Of a DNA stretch of 17,378 nt, positions 1 through 6,728 are shown one piece after another. This DNA comes from Candidatus Bathyarchaeota archaeon BA1 (GTDB taxonomy: Archaea; Thermoproteota; Bathyarchaeia; Bathyarchaeales; Bathyarchaeaceae): the NCBI GenBank assembly GCA_001399805.1, contig LIHJ01000001.1, forward strand, positions 1 through 17,378, given 5' to 3'. Below the pieces are notes generated by a model, which worked only from the letters and a program-made list of their open reading frames with translations, was not told the origin of the DNA and searched no databases. Within the stretch, counting starts at the first letter, position 1. Each line of letters begins with the position of its first letter. Both the position numbers and the translations under genes were made by a program.

Positions 1-1
1 G

Positions 2-144
2 CTAATGATTCTTTCGAGGCAAGCCTTGAAGTTTCAGTTGATGCTTCATGGCCATGAAGGCAGCATCAAAACCCTTCAATTCCTCTTAATGGGATTTTTG
101 ATCACAACATCCTCAGCGATTCGGGAGAGGAGCTTAGGGAGTTT
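2..144 (-). pseudogene. possible 3' remnant of an unidentified gene
   Basis: On the - strand two short open stretches in different frames follow each other. The first (about 144 to 78) reads KLPKLLSRIAEDVVIKNPIK and stops at a TGA. The second ends at the TAG at 2-4 and contains KGFDAAFMAMKHQLKLQGL. The composition of both looks protein-like, and they would join with one frameshift near 75-80. No family is recognised and the piece is short, so this may be chance. Confidence 0.2.
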
Positions 145-258
145 TTAACGCTTTTTTCTTTTCTTCTTTATGTAATCATAAATACAACCAACTAAACAAC
201 CAATAGCAAAAAATAAAAACATGCTTATTACAAATATTTGCATTATTTCATGAATCAT
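145..258 (-). CDS. possible 37-residue single-pass membrane protein
   Basis: A short ORF from ATG (258-256) to TAA (147-145). It encodes a hydrophobic segment at about residues 7-26 (IFVISMFLFFAIGCLVGC), then a strongly basic tail, KKKRKKR. That is the layout of a small single-span membrane protein with the basic tail inside the cell. An AAGGTG lies about 11 nt before the ATG, farther than ideal. The region is AT-rich, which raises the odds of a chance hydrophobic ORF. The frame stays open after the stop into the remnant at 2-144, so it might instead be part of a decayed longer gene. No function is assigned. Confidence 0.35.
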   Translation of the reverse strand: MIHEIMQIFVISMFLFFAIGCLVGCIYDYIKKKRKKR

Positions 259-493
259 GATTAAATGCACACCTTACAAAACTAATGTATCTATATAATG
301 GAATTTTGAAATAACTTTAACGCCAATTCCCTCTAAATATACTTTAGGGACAAGTTGGCTGAGGTAGTTTTGCAGGAAGTTGAGGAAGAAGAGAAGCATG
401 TGTAGATGGGTGTCTGTAGGAGGCGTGCACATATTTACTGAACACCGACGGTCACTATCTAAAGGATAAAACCATGAAGTGCATTGAGATAAT

Positions 494-545
494 GAACACC
501 AACAAACCAGAAACGGAAGCCAAAAATTGAAGAACACCAACAAAC
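494..545. repeat. 14-bp direct repeat, two copies
   Basis: GAACACCAACAAAC occurs at 494-507 and again at 532-545, a 38-bp period. The DNA between the copies is not repeated, and no third copy was seen. There is no transposase or site-specific recombinase nearby. Its meaning is unknown. Confidence 0.5.
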
Positions 546-570
546 ATAAAGGCCAGGCACCCTTTGAATC

Positions 571-578
571 TTATATTA
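571..578 (+). promoter_or_regulatory. TATA-like box for the AbrB/DUF5678 operon
   Basis: TTATATTA lies 69 nt upstream of the GTG start at 647. Archaeal transcription usually begins about 25 nt downstream of the box, which puts the start near 600, inside the palindrome at 593-615. This is inferred from sequence and spacing alone. Confidence 0.4.
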
Positions 579-592
579 CCTCATTAACATCA

Positions 593-615
593 TGTTAAGT
601 ACACTGTACATAACA
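593..615. promoter_or_regulatory. 23-bp palindromic operator candidate
   Basis: The left arm TGTTAAGTACA (593-603) and right arm TGTACATAACA (605-615) flank a single central C at 604. The arms match as inverted repeats at 10 of 11 positions. The site covers the predicted transcription start of the gene at 647, whose product begins with an AbrB-like DNA-binding fold. A dimeric repressor bound here would block initiation, so autoregulation is the simplest reading. The symmetry is seen directly; the role is inferred. Confidence 0.6.
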
Positions 616-646
616 TTTATTTGAACGCTCCATCAAATACTATTCG

Positions 647-1084
647 GTGAGAACCTTGACAACTAAAGGTAAGGGTCGTGTAATCCGTCATAAACGTGGT
701 GGCGTCTACATTTACGTTCCAGCAGAGGTGGCTGGAGACACATCCTTTCCCTTTAAGGAAAAGCGTGATGCTTTGGTTTATGTGCAAGGCGGGCGCTTGA
801 TCATTGAGAATTTTCGTGAAGAAGCTGATTATAGTGAGGAGATGGAGGCAAACTACAAGGCATATTTGAAGGTTAAGGATGACTTTGTCGAAAAATATAG
901 GGGGAAGGTAGCTGCCATCGCCGACGGAAAAGTGATATGCATCGCGGATTCCGCAGAAGAAGCTGCGAAAATAGCGGCTGAGAAAGGGCCCGAAGTTAAA
1001 CACAGGATATTTTGGAAAATTGGAGAAGACGAAGAGGTAAGAGTGAGAAAGATCCGTGGAAGTTGGTTAAGGAGGCTACATTAG
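647..1084 (+). CDS. AbrB-like / DUF5678-like small regulator
   Basis: A 145-residue protein read from GTG. Residues about 9-54 (ending DALVYVQGGRLIIEN) look like a SpoVT/AbrB swapped-hairpin DNA-binding domain. Residues about 78-130 (DDFVEKYRGKVAAIADGKVI, then a helix rich in Ala and Glu) resemble DUF5678, a small archaeal domain often encoded next to retropepsin-like proteins. The stop codon TAG overlaps the GTG start of the next gene by one base, so the two are surely translated from one message. A 23-bp palindrome sits 32 nt upstream, consistent with self-repression. Both domain calls rest on pattern memory, not alignment. It could be the antitoxin-like half of a two-gene module. The upstream Shine-Dalgarno site is weak. 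Confidence 0.85.
   Translation: MRTLTTKGKGRVIRHKRGGVYIYVPAEVAGDTSFPFKEKRDALVYVQGGRLIIENFREEADYSEEMEANYKAYLKVKDDFVEKYRGKVAAIADGKVICIADSAEEAAKIAAEKGPEVKHRIFWKIGEDEEVRVRKIRGSWLRRLH
1067..1075 (+). promoter_or_regulatory. Shine-Dalgarno site that fixes the protease start
   Basis: TTAAGGAGG lies inside the 3' end of the preceding gene, 8 nt before the GTG at 1084. It supports that GTG over an in-frame ATG at 1012, which has no such site and would overlap the upstream gene by 73 nt. Confidence 0.7.
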
Positions 1085-1533
1085 TGCCGTACTGGAACTA
1101 CTCTGAGGTTAGGAAGCCGCCTATTCCAGCTATGAAGATCACCATAGTGACACCTGACGGAAAAATATCCTACCCAACGCATCTTGATGAAGAAAAAGAG
1201 GTCGAGGTTGACACCGGCTATGACGGTTCAATACTTGTGCCAGATTATGTGTATTATGACATACTCCATCTAAATAAATTTGAAACGCCCGAAAGAGGAA
1301 AGATAGAAACGCCGTTAGGCGAAGTAGAGAACCTTTACATAGCGAGGGCGTTCATAATGATACCTCTCATAAATGTTAAAGTTGAAACCCTAGTAGAAAC
1401 TTTCATAGGGTGTAGGGAAATGCTGGCAGGAAGGGAGCTATTAAATAAACATTCACTCACTCTGAATGGGCCTGAAAAGAGGCTTCATGTGAAAAGTTTC
1501 AGCCATCATCCACAGAATAACTCCCGCTATTAA
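1084..1533 (+). CDS. clan AA (retropepsin-like) aspartic protease
   Basis: A 149-residue protein from GTG 1084. The key motif is VEVDTGYDGSILVP, with Asp43-Thr44-Gly45, the catalytic triad of single-domain aspartic proteases of clan AA, which act as homodimers. Near the C-terminus, GCREMLAGRELLNKHSLTLN resembles the second conserved part of the fold, where a hydrophobic-Gly stretch meets a helix and a final strand. The substrate is unknown. It overlaps the AbrB/DUF5678-like gene by one base and lies 22 nt before gatD, so it may be part of a four-gene transcript. An obvious possibility is that it cleaves or is controlled by its partner, but nothing in the sequence proves this. No signal peptide is seen, so it should act in the cytoplasm. 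Confidence 0.8.
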   Translation: MPYWNYSEVRKPPIPAMKITIVTPDGKISYPTHLDEEKEVEVDTGYDGSILVPDYVYYDILHLNKFETPERGKIETPLGEVENLYIARAFIMIPLINVKVETLVETFIGCREMLAGRELLNKHSLTLNGPEKRLHVKSFSHHPQNNSRY

Positions 1534-1555
1534 AATAAGAGGGAGGAGATGAAGA

Positions 1556-2893
1556 TTGAGCGAAGAATTCCCGGGCTATAAAGGAGTAGCCTTACAAACC
1601 CTAAAAGAGGCTGGGGCCGAGATTGGCGATATTATTCAAATTATAAAAGATGAAACCAGCTATGAGGGCATCCTCATCCCAAGATCCGAATATGGCGATG
1701 ATAAGCACATCGTTGTCAAGTTAAAAAGTGGTTACAACATCGGGGTGCGTGTCACCCCAACAACGTCGATTGAAAAAGTTGGAGCAGGGATTAAGCCCGC
1801 CTTCATTCCTCCTCCGCTCCCAGAACAAAAGCCTAGCTTGCCTAAAGTAGCAATTATCAGCACTGGGGGCACCATCGCCAGTCGAGTGGACTATCGAACA
1901 GGGGGGGTTCGGCCAGCCCTTTCCGCCAGCGACCTCTACAGTGTTGTTCCGGAGCTTTCTGAAATCGCCATGATAGATGCTGAGATTCTTTTCAGCCTGT
2001 TCAGCGAGAACATCACCGCAAGGCATTGGTCAGAGATGTCCAAGACCGTGGCTGAGCACATTGAGAACGGCGCGGCTGGTGTGGTGGTGGCGCATGGGAC
2101 CGACACCATGGGATATACCGCTGCAGCCTTGAGCTTTGCATTGCAAAGCCTACCCGTGCCGGTGATCATGGTTGGTTCTCAGCGTTCTGCGGACCGCCCC
2201 AGCTCTGATGCCGCAACTAATTTGGTGGGTGCTGTGAAAGCGGCTGCTTATGTTCCTTTTGCTGAGGTGGTGCTTGCCATGCATGAGACGGTTTCTGACA
2301 GGTCCATCATTTTTCATCGGGGAACGAAGGTGAGGAAGTGCCACACGAGTCGTCGGGACACCTTCAAGTCCATCAACTCTTCCCCACTTGCCAGAATGGA
2401 AAATGATCAAATCACCATGTTGATCGAAGATTTTAATGGAAGGGATCCTAAGCGGAAATTGATCTTAAAGCCAGATTTTGATGAAGGGGTGGCACTCGTC
2501 AAGTTTTATCCCGGCTTAAACCCTGAAGTAATTGAGTGGTATGTGGATAAGGGTTACAGGGGCCTCATCCTCGAAGGATCAGGACTAGGTCACATAAGCA
2601 GTTACTGTTTCTCGTCCATCCAGAGGGCCATCAAAAATGGCGTGGTGGTTGGCATGACCTCCCAGTGCATCTGGGGGCGCATAGGCATGAACGTTTACGA
2701 CACGGGTCGGGACCTCTTGGCGATGGGGGTGATCCCCCTCGAAGACGTGTTGCCTGAAACAGCCACGGTGAAGCTCATGTGGGTATTGGGCCAAACAAAG
2801 GACGTTGAGGGAGCCAAAACGCTTCTGAAAACAAACATAGCCCACGAGTTCTCGTCAAGAACCACCGAAGAAGAGAGGAAAGCGGAGGAATGA
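1556..2893 (+). CDS. gatD: Glu-tRNA(Gln) amidotransferase subunit D
   Basis: A 445-residue archaeal GatD, which releases ammonia from glutamine or asparagine for GatE to amidate Glu-tRNA(Gln). Residues 1-90 form the N-terminal beta domain of this family; the rest is an L-asparaginase fold. Asparaginase signatures are clear: STGGT at 102-106 and HGTDT at 180-184, giving the likely catalytic Thr106, Thr182 and Asp183, with Lys261 in RKCHTSRRDTF. GSQRSADRPSSDAATNL at 207-223 is also typical. Length is normal for GatD. The TTG start is preceded by GGGAGGAG with 7 nt spacing; a nearer ATG at 1549 is out of frame. The gene ends one base before the gatE start, so the two are co-translated. It follows the protease gene by 22 nt. 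Confidence 0.95.
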   Translation: MSEEFPGYKGVALQTLKEAGAEIGDIIQIIKDETSYEGILIPRSEYGDDKHIVVKLKSGYNIGVRVTPTTSIEKVGAGIKPAFIPPPLPEQKPSLPKVAIISTGGTIASRVDYRTGGVRPALSASDLYSVVPELSEIAMIDAEILFSLFSENITARHWSEMSKTVAEHIENGAAGVVVAHGTDTMGYTAAALSFALQSLPVPVIMVGSQRSADRPSSDAATNLVGAVKAAAYVPFAEVVLAMHETVSDRSIIFHRGTKVRKCHTSRRDTFKSINSSPLARMENDQITMLIEDFNGRDPKRKLILKPDFDEGVALVKFYPGLNPEVIEWYVDKGYRGLILEGSGLGHISSYCFSSIQRAIKNGVVVGMTSQCIWGRIGMNVYDTGRDLLAMGVIPLEDVLPETATVKLMWVLGQTKDVEGAKTLLKTNIAHEFSSRTTEEERKAEE

Positions 2894-2894
2894 C

Positions 2895-4802
2895 ATGAGC
2901 ATCGATTATCCCAATATTGGCTTAAAGGCGGGACTTGAGGTCCACCAACAATTGGACACAAGAAGTAAACTCTTTTGTTCATGTAGGCCCCAGCTTTTCA
3001 AAGAGGAGCCTGAAATCACGTTCTTAAGGAGGTTAAGACCTACCCAAAGTGAGCTGGGTCAGGTTGATCCCGCCGCCCTCTTTGAGTTTCAGAAGGGTGT
3101 AAAAATTCTCTATGAGGCGAGCAGGGAGACCTCATGCCTGGTGGAGATGGATGAGGAGCCCCCCCATGACCTCGATCAAGAGGCGGTGGAGATCGCCCTT
3201 ATCGCGGCTTTGATGATAGGGGCAAAACCCGTGGATGAGATCCATGTGATGCGCAAAACAGTCATCGATGGGTCTAACACGACGGGCTTCCAGAGGACAT
3301 GCGTCATCGCCCTCGGCGGTGAGGTGGACATTGAGGGGGAAAGGGTTCCTATACAGCACGTGGGCCTTGAGGAAGACGCCGCCAGAAAGATGGGGGAGGA
3401 GGGCCCCATCATTCGGTATCGCATTGATCGCCTTGGGATCCCTCTTATTGAGGTTACGACGGCCCCTGTCATCTACTCTCCCCAAGAGGCGGAGAAAATC
3501 GCGCTGGCTATTGGACGTATTTTGAGGGCTACGCGGAAGGTTAAGCGAGGCTTAGGGACGATTCGCCAAGACCTGAACATATCCATTCCGGAGGGTGCCC
3601 TCATCGAGATCAAAGGTGTCCAGGAGCTGGAGCTGGTCTCCAAGGTGATCGAGTACGAGGTTCAGCGCCAGCTTAGTCTCCTTAAGATACGGGATGAGCT
3701 GAAAAATCGAGGAGTAACGGAAGAGGACGTGAGAGATGAGTTTGTGGATGCGACCCCAATCTTTGAGCAGACAAAGTGTCGGGTTGTCCAAAGGGCTCTA
3801 AGCCAAAATCAACGGGTGTTAGCTGTTGGGTTGCCCAGATTCGCTGGATTGCTTAAAATGGAGCTGGCGCCCGGGATGCGACTTGGGTCCGAGATGGCGG
3901 ACATCGCCCACTTTTGGGGGAGGGTTGGGGGCATCTTCCACACTGATGAGTTGCCAGCCTATGGAATAACAGCGGAGGAAGTTGATCAACTTAAGCGCCT
4001 CATGAAGGCGGGATTGCATGACGCCGTAGTGTTTGTTGCAGACACCCAGGAAAATGCGGCTGATGCCCTAGGGGCTGTGGTGCAAAGGGCAAGAGAGGCG
4101 GTTAAAGGTGTTCCTGAAGAGACGCGTGCAGCCAATCTAGATGGAACCACCCGATACATGCGGCCGAGACCTGGGGCTGCTCGGATGTATCCTGAGACGG
4201 ATGTCCCCCCGATCCAATTAACAAGAGAGTATATTGAAGAATTGCGCGTTCGCCTTCCTGAATTACCTGAGCAGAAAATGGGTCGCTTGATGAGGCAGTA
4301 TGGGTTGAATCTGAAGCTGGCAGAGCAGATTCTCGATTCCGAGTATGCGGACCTCTTTGAGGAAATAGCTCAATCAACCAAGGTTTCGCCCACGGTTATC
4401 ACTGTTGCGTTAACTGAAACCCTGAAGGCGTTGAGGCGGGATGGGGTTGATGTCGAGAAGATAGTTGATGATCAGATCCGGGAACTATTCCGCCTCATAG
4501 ACTCGGAGGAAACCGCCAAGGAGGCGATACCAGACATCATTGTTTGGCTTTCGAAGCATGAGGGCGCAAGGGTGAAAGATGCCATAGAAAGCCTAGGATT
4601 AGGGGTGATCTCTAAAAGGGAGCTGGAAATAATGATCGATGATTTGATGAAGGAAAACAGAAGCGTCATACAAGAGAGAGGAAGGGGGGCCTTTGGTCTC
4701 CTAATGGGCATGATAATGAAGAGGGTTAGGGGAAGAGTAAAAGCTGAGTTAGTGAGTGAAATCTTAAAGAGAAAGCTGGAGAAGTGTATTCAACGGTTTT
4801 AA
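2895..4802 (+). CDS. gatE: Glu-tRNA(Gln) amidotransferase subunit E
   Basis: A 635-residue GatE, the tRNA-binding kinase/amidase subunit that activates and amidates Glu-tRNA(Gln) using ammonia from GatD. The start of the catalytic domain reads GLKAGLEVHQQLDTRSKLFC (residues 9-28) and includes a C-x-C at 28-30. IDRLGIPLIEVTT (177-189), GTIRQDLNISI (221-231) and IEIKGVQEL (237-245) are hallmarks of GatB/GatE. An AspRS-like GAD insertion follows at about 280-410, then the conserved RYMRPRPGAARMYPETD segment and a helical tail with a YqeY-like end. The insertion separates GatE from bacterial GatB. A GCGGAGG site lies inside the 3' end of gatD. No odd residues were seen, and length is normal. Confidence 0.97.
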   Translation: MSIDYPNIGLKAGLEVHQQLDTRSKLFCSCRPQLFKEEPEITFLRRLRPTQSELGQVDPAALFEFQKGVKILYEASRETSCLVEMDEEPPHDLDQEAVEIALIAALMIGAKPVDEIHVMRKTVIDGSNTTGFQRTCVIALGGEVDIEGERVPIQHVGLEEDAARKMGEEGPIIRYRIDRLGIPLIEVTTAPVIYSPQEAEKIALAIGRILRATRKVKRGLGTIRQDLNISIPEGALIEIKGVQELELVSKVIEYEVQRQLSLLKIRDELKNRGVTEEDVRDEFVDATPIFEQTKCRVVQRALSQNQRVLAVGLPRFAGLLKMELAPGMRLGSEMADIAHFWGRVGGIFHTDELPAYGITAEEVDQLKRLMKAGLHDAVVFVADTQENAADALGAVVQRAREAVKGVPEETRAANLDGTTRYMRPRPGAARMYPETDVPPIQLTREYIEELRVRLPELPEQKMGRLMRQYGLNLKLAEQILDSEYADLFEEIAQSTKVSPTVITVALTETLKALRRDGVDVEKIVDDQIRELFRLIDSEETAKEAIPDIIVWLSKHEGARVKDAIESLGLGVISKRELEIMIDDLMKENRSVIQERGRGAFGLLMGMIMKRVRGRVKAELVSEILKRKLEKCIQRF

Positions 4803-4999
4803 CGATCTTGGTCATGATTATTACGTTATTTAGTCTAGCCAAATTTTGTAGCGCTATCTTAAATTTATTCATTTAATCGTAATTTGAATGCCTAATGGTC
4901 AATCAAGTTAAACCACAAGTGACATGGAAAATGGTTTATAGAAGAGGGGAATATACATTAAACGAATTAAACAATCTGCTCCAAGCGATGGTTTGTTGA
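4803..4999. other. AT-rich intergenic stretch after gatE
   Basis: No strong gene, hairpin terminator or RNA is seen. A 34-residue + strand ORF at 4895-4999 contains WKMVYRRGEYTLNELNNLL, which is protein-like, but it has no ribosome binding site. Its end comes within a base of the remnant on the other strand, so it is left uncalled. Confidence 0.4.
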
Positions 5000-5211
5000 T
5001 TAAACTCGTTTTTTTAATTCAACTAGGGCTCTCCACAACATTTTATCGTCGATGGCTTCATCAGTTTCAAGCTCTTGATTAGAGGTTAATAGCTTTCGAA
5101 ACTCTTCATAACTATTGCATGATACTTCTTTTCAAGAATCTTCATGCGCCTTTCTAATTCTTCTATTGAAATGGTGTTCAAATCCAATATTACCTCTTCG
5201 ATGCTTTGCAT
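5000..5211 (-). pseudogene. frameshifted small antitoxin-like gene
   Basis: From ATG (5211-5209), with GAGGAG about 6 nt upstream, the frame reads SIEELERRMKILEKKYHA and then runs into a stop. Moving one frame over at about 5110-5118, it continues as SYEEFRKLLTSNQELETDEA and ends ELKKRV at a TAA (5002-5000). Joined, it is about 70 residues. It has the shape of small acidic archaeal proteins (coiled helix with EKKYGxSxEEF, then an acidic D/E stretch, then a last helix) that often sit beside toxin-like genes. A single-base deletion would explain the break. The upstream remnant ends only 13 nt before this start, as in a two-gene operon. The family label is from memory and is uncertain; a sequencing error is the alternative to true decay. 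Confidence 0.55.
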
Positions 5212-5224
5212 GCAGACTCCTCTG

Positions 5225-5517
5225 CTATTGTCTGGTGAGCGTTTGAGCATTAGATACATCGAGAGGAACCATGTTTAAGGCTTTAAGGCGCAGGTGAGAG
5301 CCTTCTTCATCTAAATCATACCTCATAATGTCATGCTCATATTCACAATTTTTCTCACAAGACTAACATGAGTCTCCTTGGTCCTCCCCTCAATCGGCAG
5401 ACTGACTCTAACAAATAGCACAGAATATTAAAACTGGTCGACGAAACTATGCCCACAGATCTCCGCCGTCTTCCTCAGAGCACTGAGCGTAGAAAAAAAT
5501 AATCTTTTTTTCAACAT
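5225..5517 (-). pseudogene. decayed unidentified gene, with in-frame stop and frameshift
   Basis: From ATG (5517-5515) the frame reads RLFFSTLSALRKTAEICGHS, meets a TAA, stays protein-like (YSVLFVRVSLPIEGRTKE), and then shifts frame near an A-run around 5345-5355. It resumes as MRYDLDEEGSHLRLKALNMV and ends at a TAG (5227-5225). Two lesions in about 97 codons point to decay. The following antitoxin-like remnant starts 13 nt later in the same direction, so the pair looks like an old operon. I do not recognise the family; a toxin partner is possible by position only. Confidence 0.45.
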
Positions 5518-5788
5518 TCAACTACCTAGGGTAGGCATTGAGCCTATAGCCATAGGCTAATAGTTTAATAGTATGGCATAGCTGACTGAATTTTTTTAAA
5601 TCCGATTTAAGTCCCTTTCTCGTTTTGGGTTAAGTTTGAAGCTCTAAAGGTCGTGATACCCCCCATTAACTTAAGCCTATATGGCTTACATTAATAGTTG
5701 CCAAAAGCGATTAAGCTGGCGTGGTTGGTTTAAAAATTAAAAGGCAGAACATGATAAATTATATGTATGCATTTATTAGGAATGGGAT
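5518..5788. other. gene-free stretch with small hairpins
   Basis: No ORF is supported here. It contains the inverted repeats at 5522-5558 and one at 5673-5687 (AAGCC and GGCTT around TATAT). TTTAAAAA at 5729-5736 is a possible TATA box for the gene at 5789. Confidence 0.4.
5522..5558. repeat. two adjacent small inverted repeats
   Basis: CTACC (5522-5526) pairs with GGTAG (5530-5534) around TAG. Seven nt later AGCCTAT (5541-5547) pairs with ATAGGCT (5552-5558) around AGCC. Both stems are perfect. No T-run follows on either strand, so a terminator role is not clear; they may be protein-binding sites or RNA hairpins. Confidence 0.5.
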
Positions 5789-6280
5789 GTGGACATGGGG
5801 AAGATCCAAGTGCATATTAAGGCTCCCTTCGGCGAAATTGTTGTGGAAGGGAATAACCCTCAAGAAATTCTCGAAATGATAAGGGCGATACCCCCAGACT
5901 TTATGAGCGAGATGGGCGGCTTAATCTCCGCAAAATTTGTTCCGCCTATAAAGGCTCAGCTGGAGGGAATAGTCGAGCTCACCACCGAGGGACCCATTAT
6001 AACCACTAGGCAGGAGCTCACCCACTATGAGGCGATTGGACTCGTCCTGTACGCTTCAGATGAGAAGAGGAACACCGCTGCGCACATTAGCCGACTGATT
6101 GAGGTAAGCGGAATCAAATGTCAGGTTCCAGCCAGACTCAACGAGATGGCAAAGCGTGCAATCGTGTTTAAGCCAAATCCAGCCATGCCCGAATGGAAAC
6201 TCACCACACAGGGGGAAAAATGGATCACAGACGAAGTTTTGCCAAAATTAAGAGGGACGATTGAAGGACAGCAATTATAG
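5789..6280 (+). CDS. two-domain winged-helix protein, paralogue 1
   Basis: A 163-residue protein, the first of four related genes. Residues 5-33 (QVHIKAPFGEIVVEG, then a helix) form a small beta-beta-alpha unit. A middle segment carries EGPIITTRQELTHYEAIGLV at about 68-87. Residues about 92-155 look like a winged helix (HISRLIEVSG, then ARLNEM, then WKLTTQGEKWITDEVLPKLR). It shares the PFG motif with paralogue 2 and forms a subgroup with it. The GTG start has AGGA 7 nt upstream; ATG 5795 is an alternative. It stands apart from the other three by 448 nt, with a broken gene between, so it likely has its own promoter. The family is unknown to me; DNA binding is inferred from the fold. Confidence 0.85.
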   Translation: MDMGKIQVHIKAPFGEIVVEGNNPQEILEMIRAIPPDFMSEMGGLISAKFVPPIKAQLEGIVELTTEGPIITTRQELTHYEAIGLVLYASDEKRNTAAHISRLIEVSGIKCQVPARLNEMAKRAIVFKPNPAMPEWKLTTQGEKWITDEVLPKLRGTIEGQQL

Positions 6281-6285
6281 TTCTG

Positions 6286-6566
6286 TTATCTTCCTTCATG
6301 ATATTCGTCATAAGCTTTAAGCGCAGCTTTAATGTATTCTTTTAGCTTTTCAGGTGGAGTCTCCGGACTGATCGCTAGCGTTATAGAAAGTGGAGCTACA
6401 GGCATTCTAGGGATTTTTGGTGAAATTTTTGCAATGGGTTTGATTTTTACTTGTGTTAGTTTAGTGGCTTAGCGAGAGTAAGCACATCCTCAAGTTTAAA
6501 AGCGTACACGAGTATATCTAAGAAAGCATTAAGTTTCCTAACACGTGGAATATGTAGCAGACGCAT
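6286..6566 (-). pseudogene. frameshifted unidentified small gene
   Basis: From ATG (6566-6564), with an AAGG about 7 nt upstream, the first frame reads MRLLHIPRVRKLNAFLDILV and continues to LTLAKPLN before a TAA at 6458-6456. A second frame, open from 6468, continues KIKPIAKISPKIPRMPVAPL and ends in a helix, PPEKLKEYIKAALKAYDEYH, with a TAA at 6288-6286. Joined by one shift at about 6456-6468, it would be near 93 residues. Both parts look coding. I do not recognise the family. It is divergent from paralogue 2 and shares the operator-like DNA between them. The alternative is a real 39-residue ORF from ATG 6405. Confidence 0.45.
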
Positions 6567-6595
6567 TAAAAACCTTTTTTGTTTTATTAACGTTA

Positions 6596-6675
6596 AATTA
6601 CGTTATAATGTAATTCGATGTTATTACGTTTAAAATGATGGAAAATTACCTTGTAGCGTTTTACATCGAATTACA
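6596..6675. promoter_or_regulatory. cluster of AATTAC half-sites, candidate operator
   Basis: A 20-bp near-palindrome at 6596-6615 has arms AATTACGTTA and TAATGTAATT, matching at 9 of 10 positions. TGTAATTCGATGT at 6609-6621 recurs exactly inverted as ACATCGAATTACA at 6663-6675, 41 bp apart. A further AATTAC is at 6644-6649 and a TTACGTT at 6624-6630. The cluster lies just upstream of the TATA-like box at 6686 and between two divergent genes. Cooperative binding of a winged-helix regulator is a reasonable inference. The repeats are seen directly; the AT-rich background lowers their significance. Confidence 0.55.
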
Positions 6676-6685
6676 TAAAACCGAT

Positions 6686-6695
6686 AAATTTAAAA
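6686..6695 (+). promoter_or_regulatory. TATA-like box for the winged-helix/nurA/herA operon
   Basis: AAATTTAAAA lies 34 nt before the ATG at 6729. A start about 25 nt downstream (near 6715) would leave a short leader carrying GGAGG (6718-6722). It would drive paralogues 2-4 and possibly nurA and herA. Confidence 0.45.
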
Positions 6696-6728
6696 GTCTC
6701 TTCGCATATTTATATTCGGAGGTTTCCC

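Larger units (their letters stand above)
259..592. other. AT-rich stretch with no convincing gene
   Basis: No ORF in this stretch has convincing protein-like composition. A - strand frame at 274-543 is open but its residue make-up is odd, rich in Cys, Phe and Trp. A + strand piece near 350-415 reads FRDKLAEVVLQEVEEEEKHV and stops, and may be a scrap of an old gene. The only repeat seen is a 14-bp direct repeat at 494-507 and 532-545. Confidence 0.4.

Noticed and set aside
474..530. 18-residue + strand ORF in the 5' region
   Set aside because: Too short, with no ribosome site; it only covers the first 14-bp repeat.
274..543. 89-residue open frame on the - strand
   Set aside because: Odd composition rich in Cys, Trp and Phe, no ribosome site and no recognisable motif.
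494..545. Start of a CRISPR array
   Set aside because: Only two 14-bp copies, no further units and no cas genes.
617..1003. 128-residue open frame on the - strand
   Set aside because: It lies opposite the AbrB/DUF5678-like gene, which has domain matches and a coupled partner.
1012..1083. Upstream ATG for the protease gene
   Set aside because: It overlaps the previous gene by 73 nt and lacks a ribosome site; GTG 1084 has a strong one.
4895..4999. 34-residue + strand ORF
   Set aside because: Protein-like residues but no ribosome site and no known family; too weak to call.
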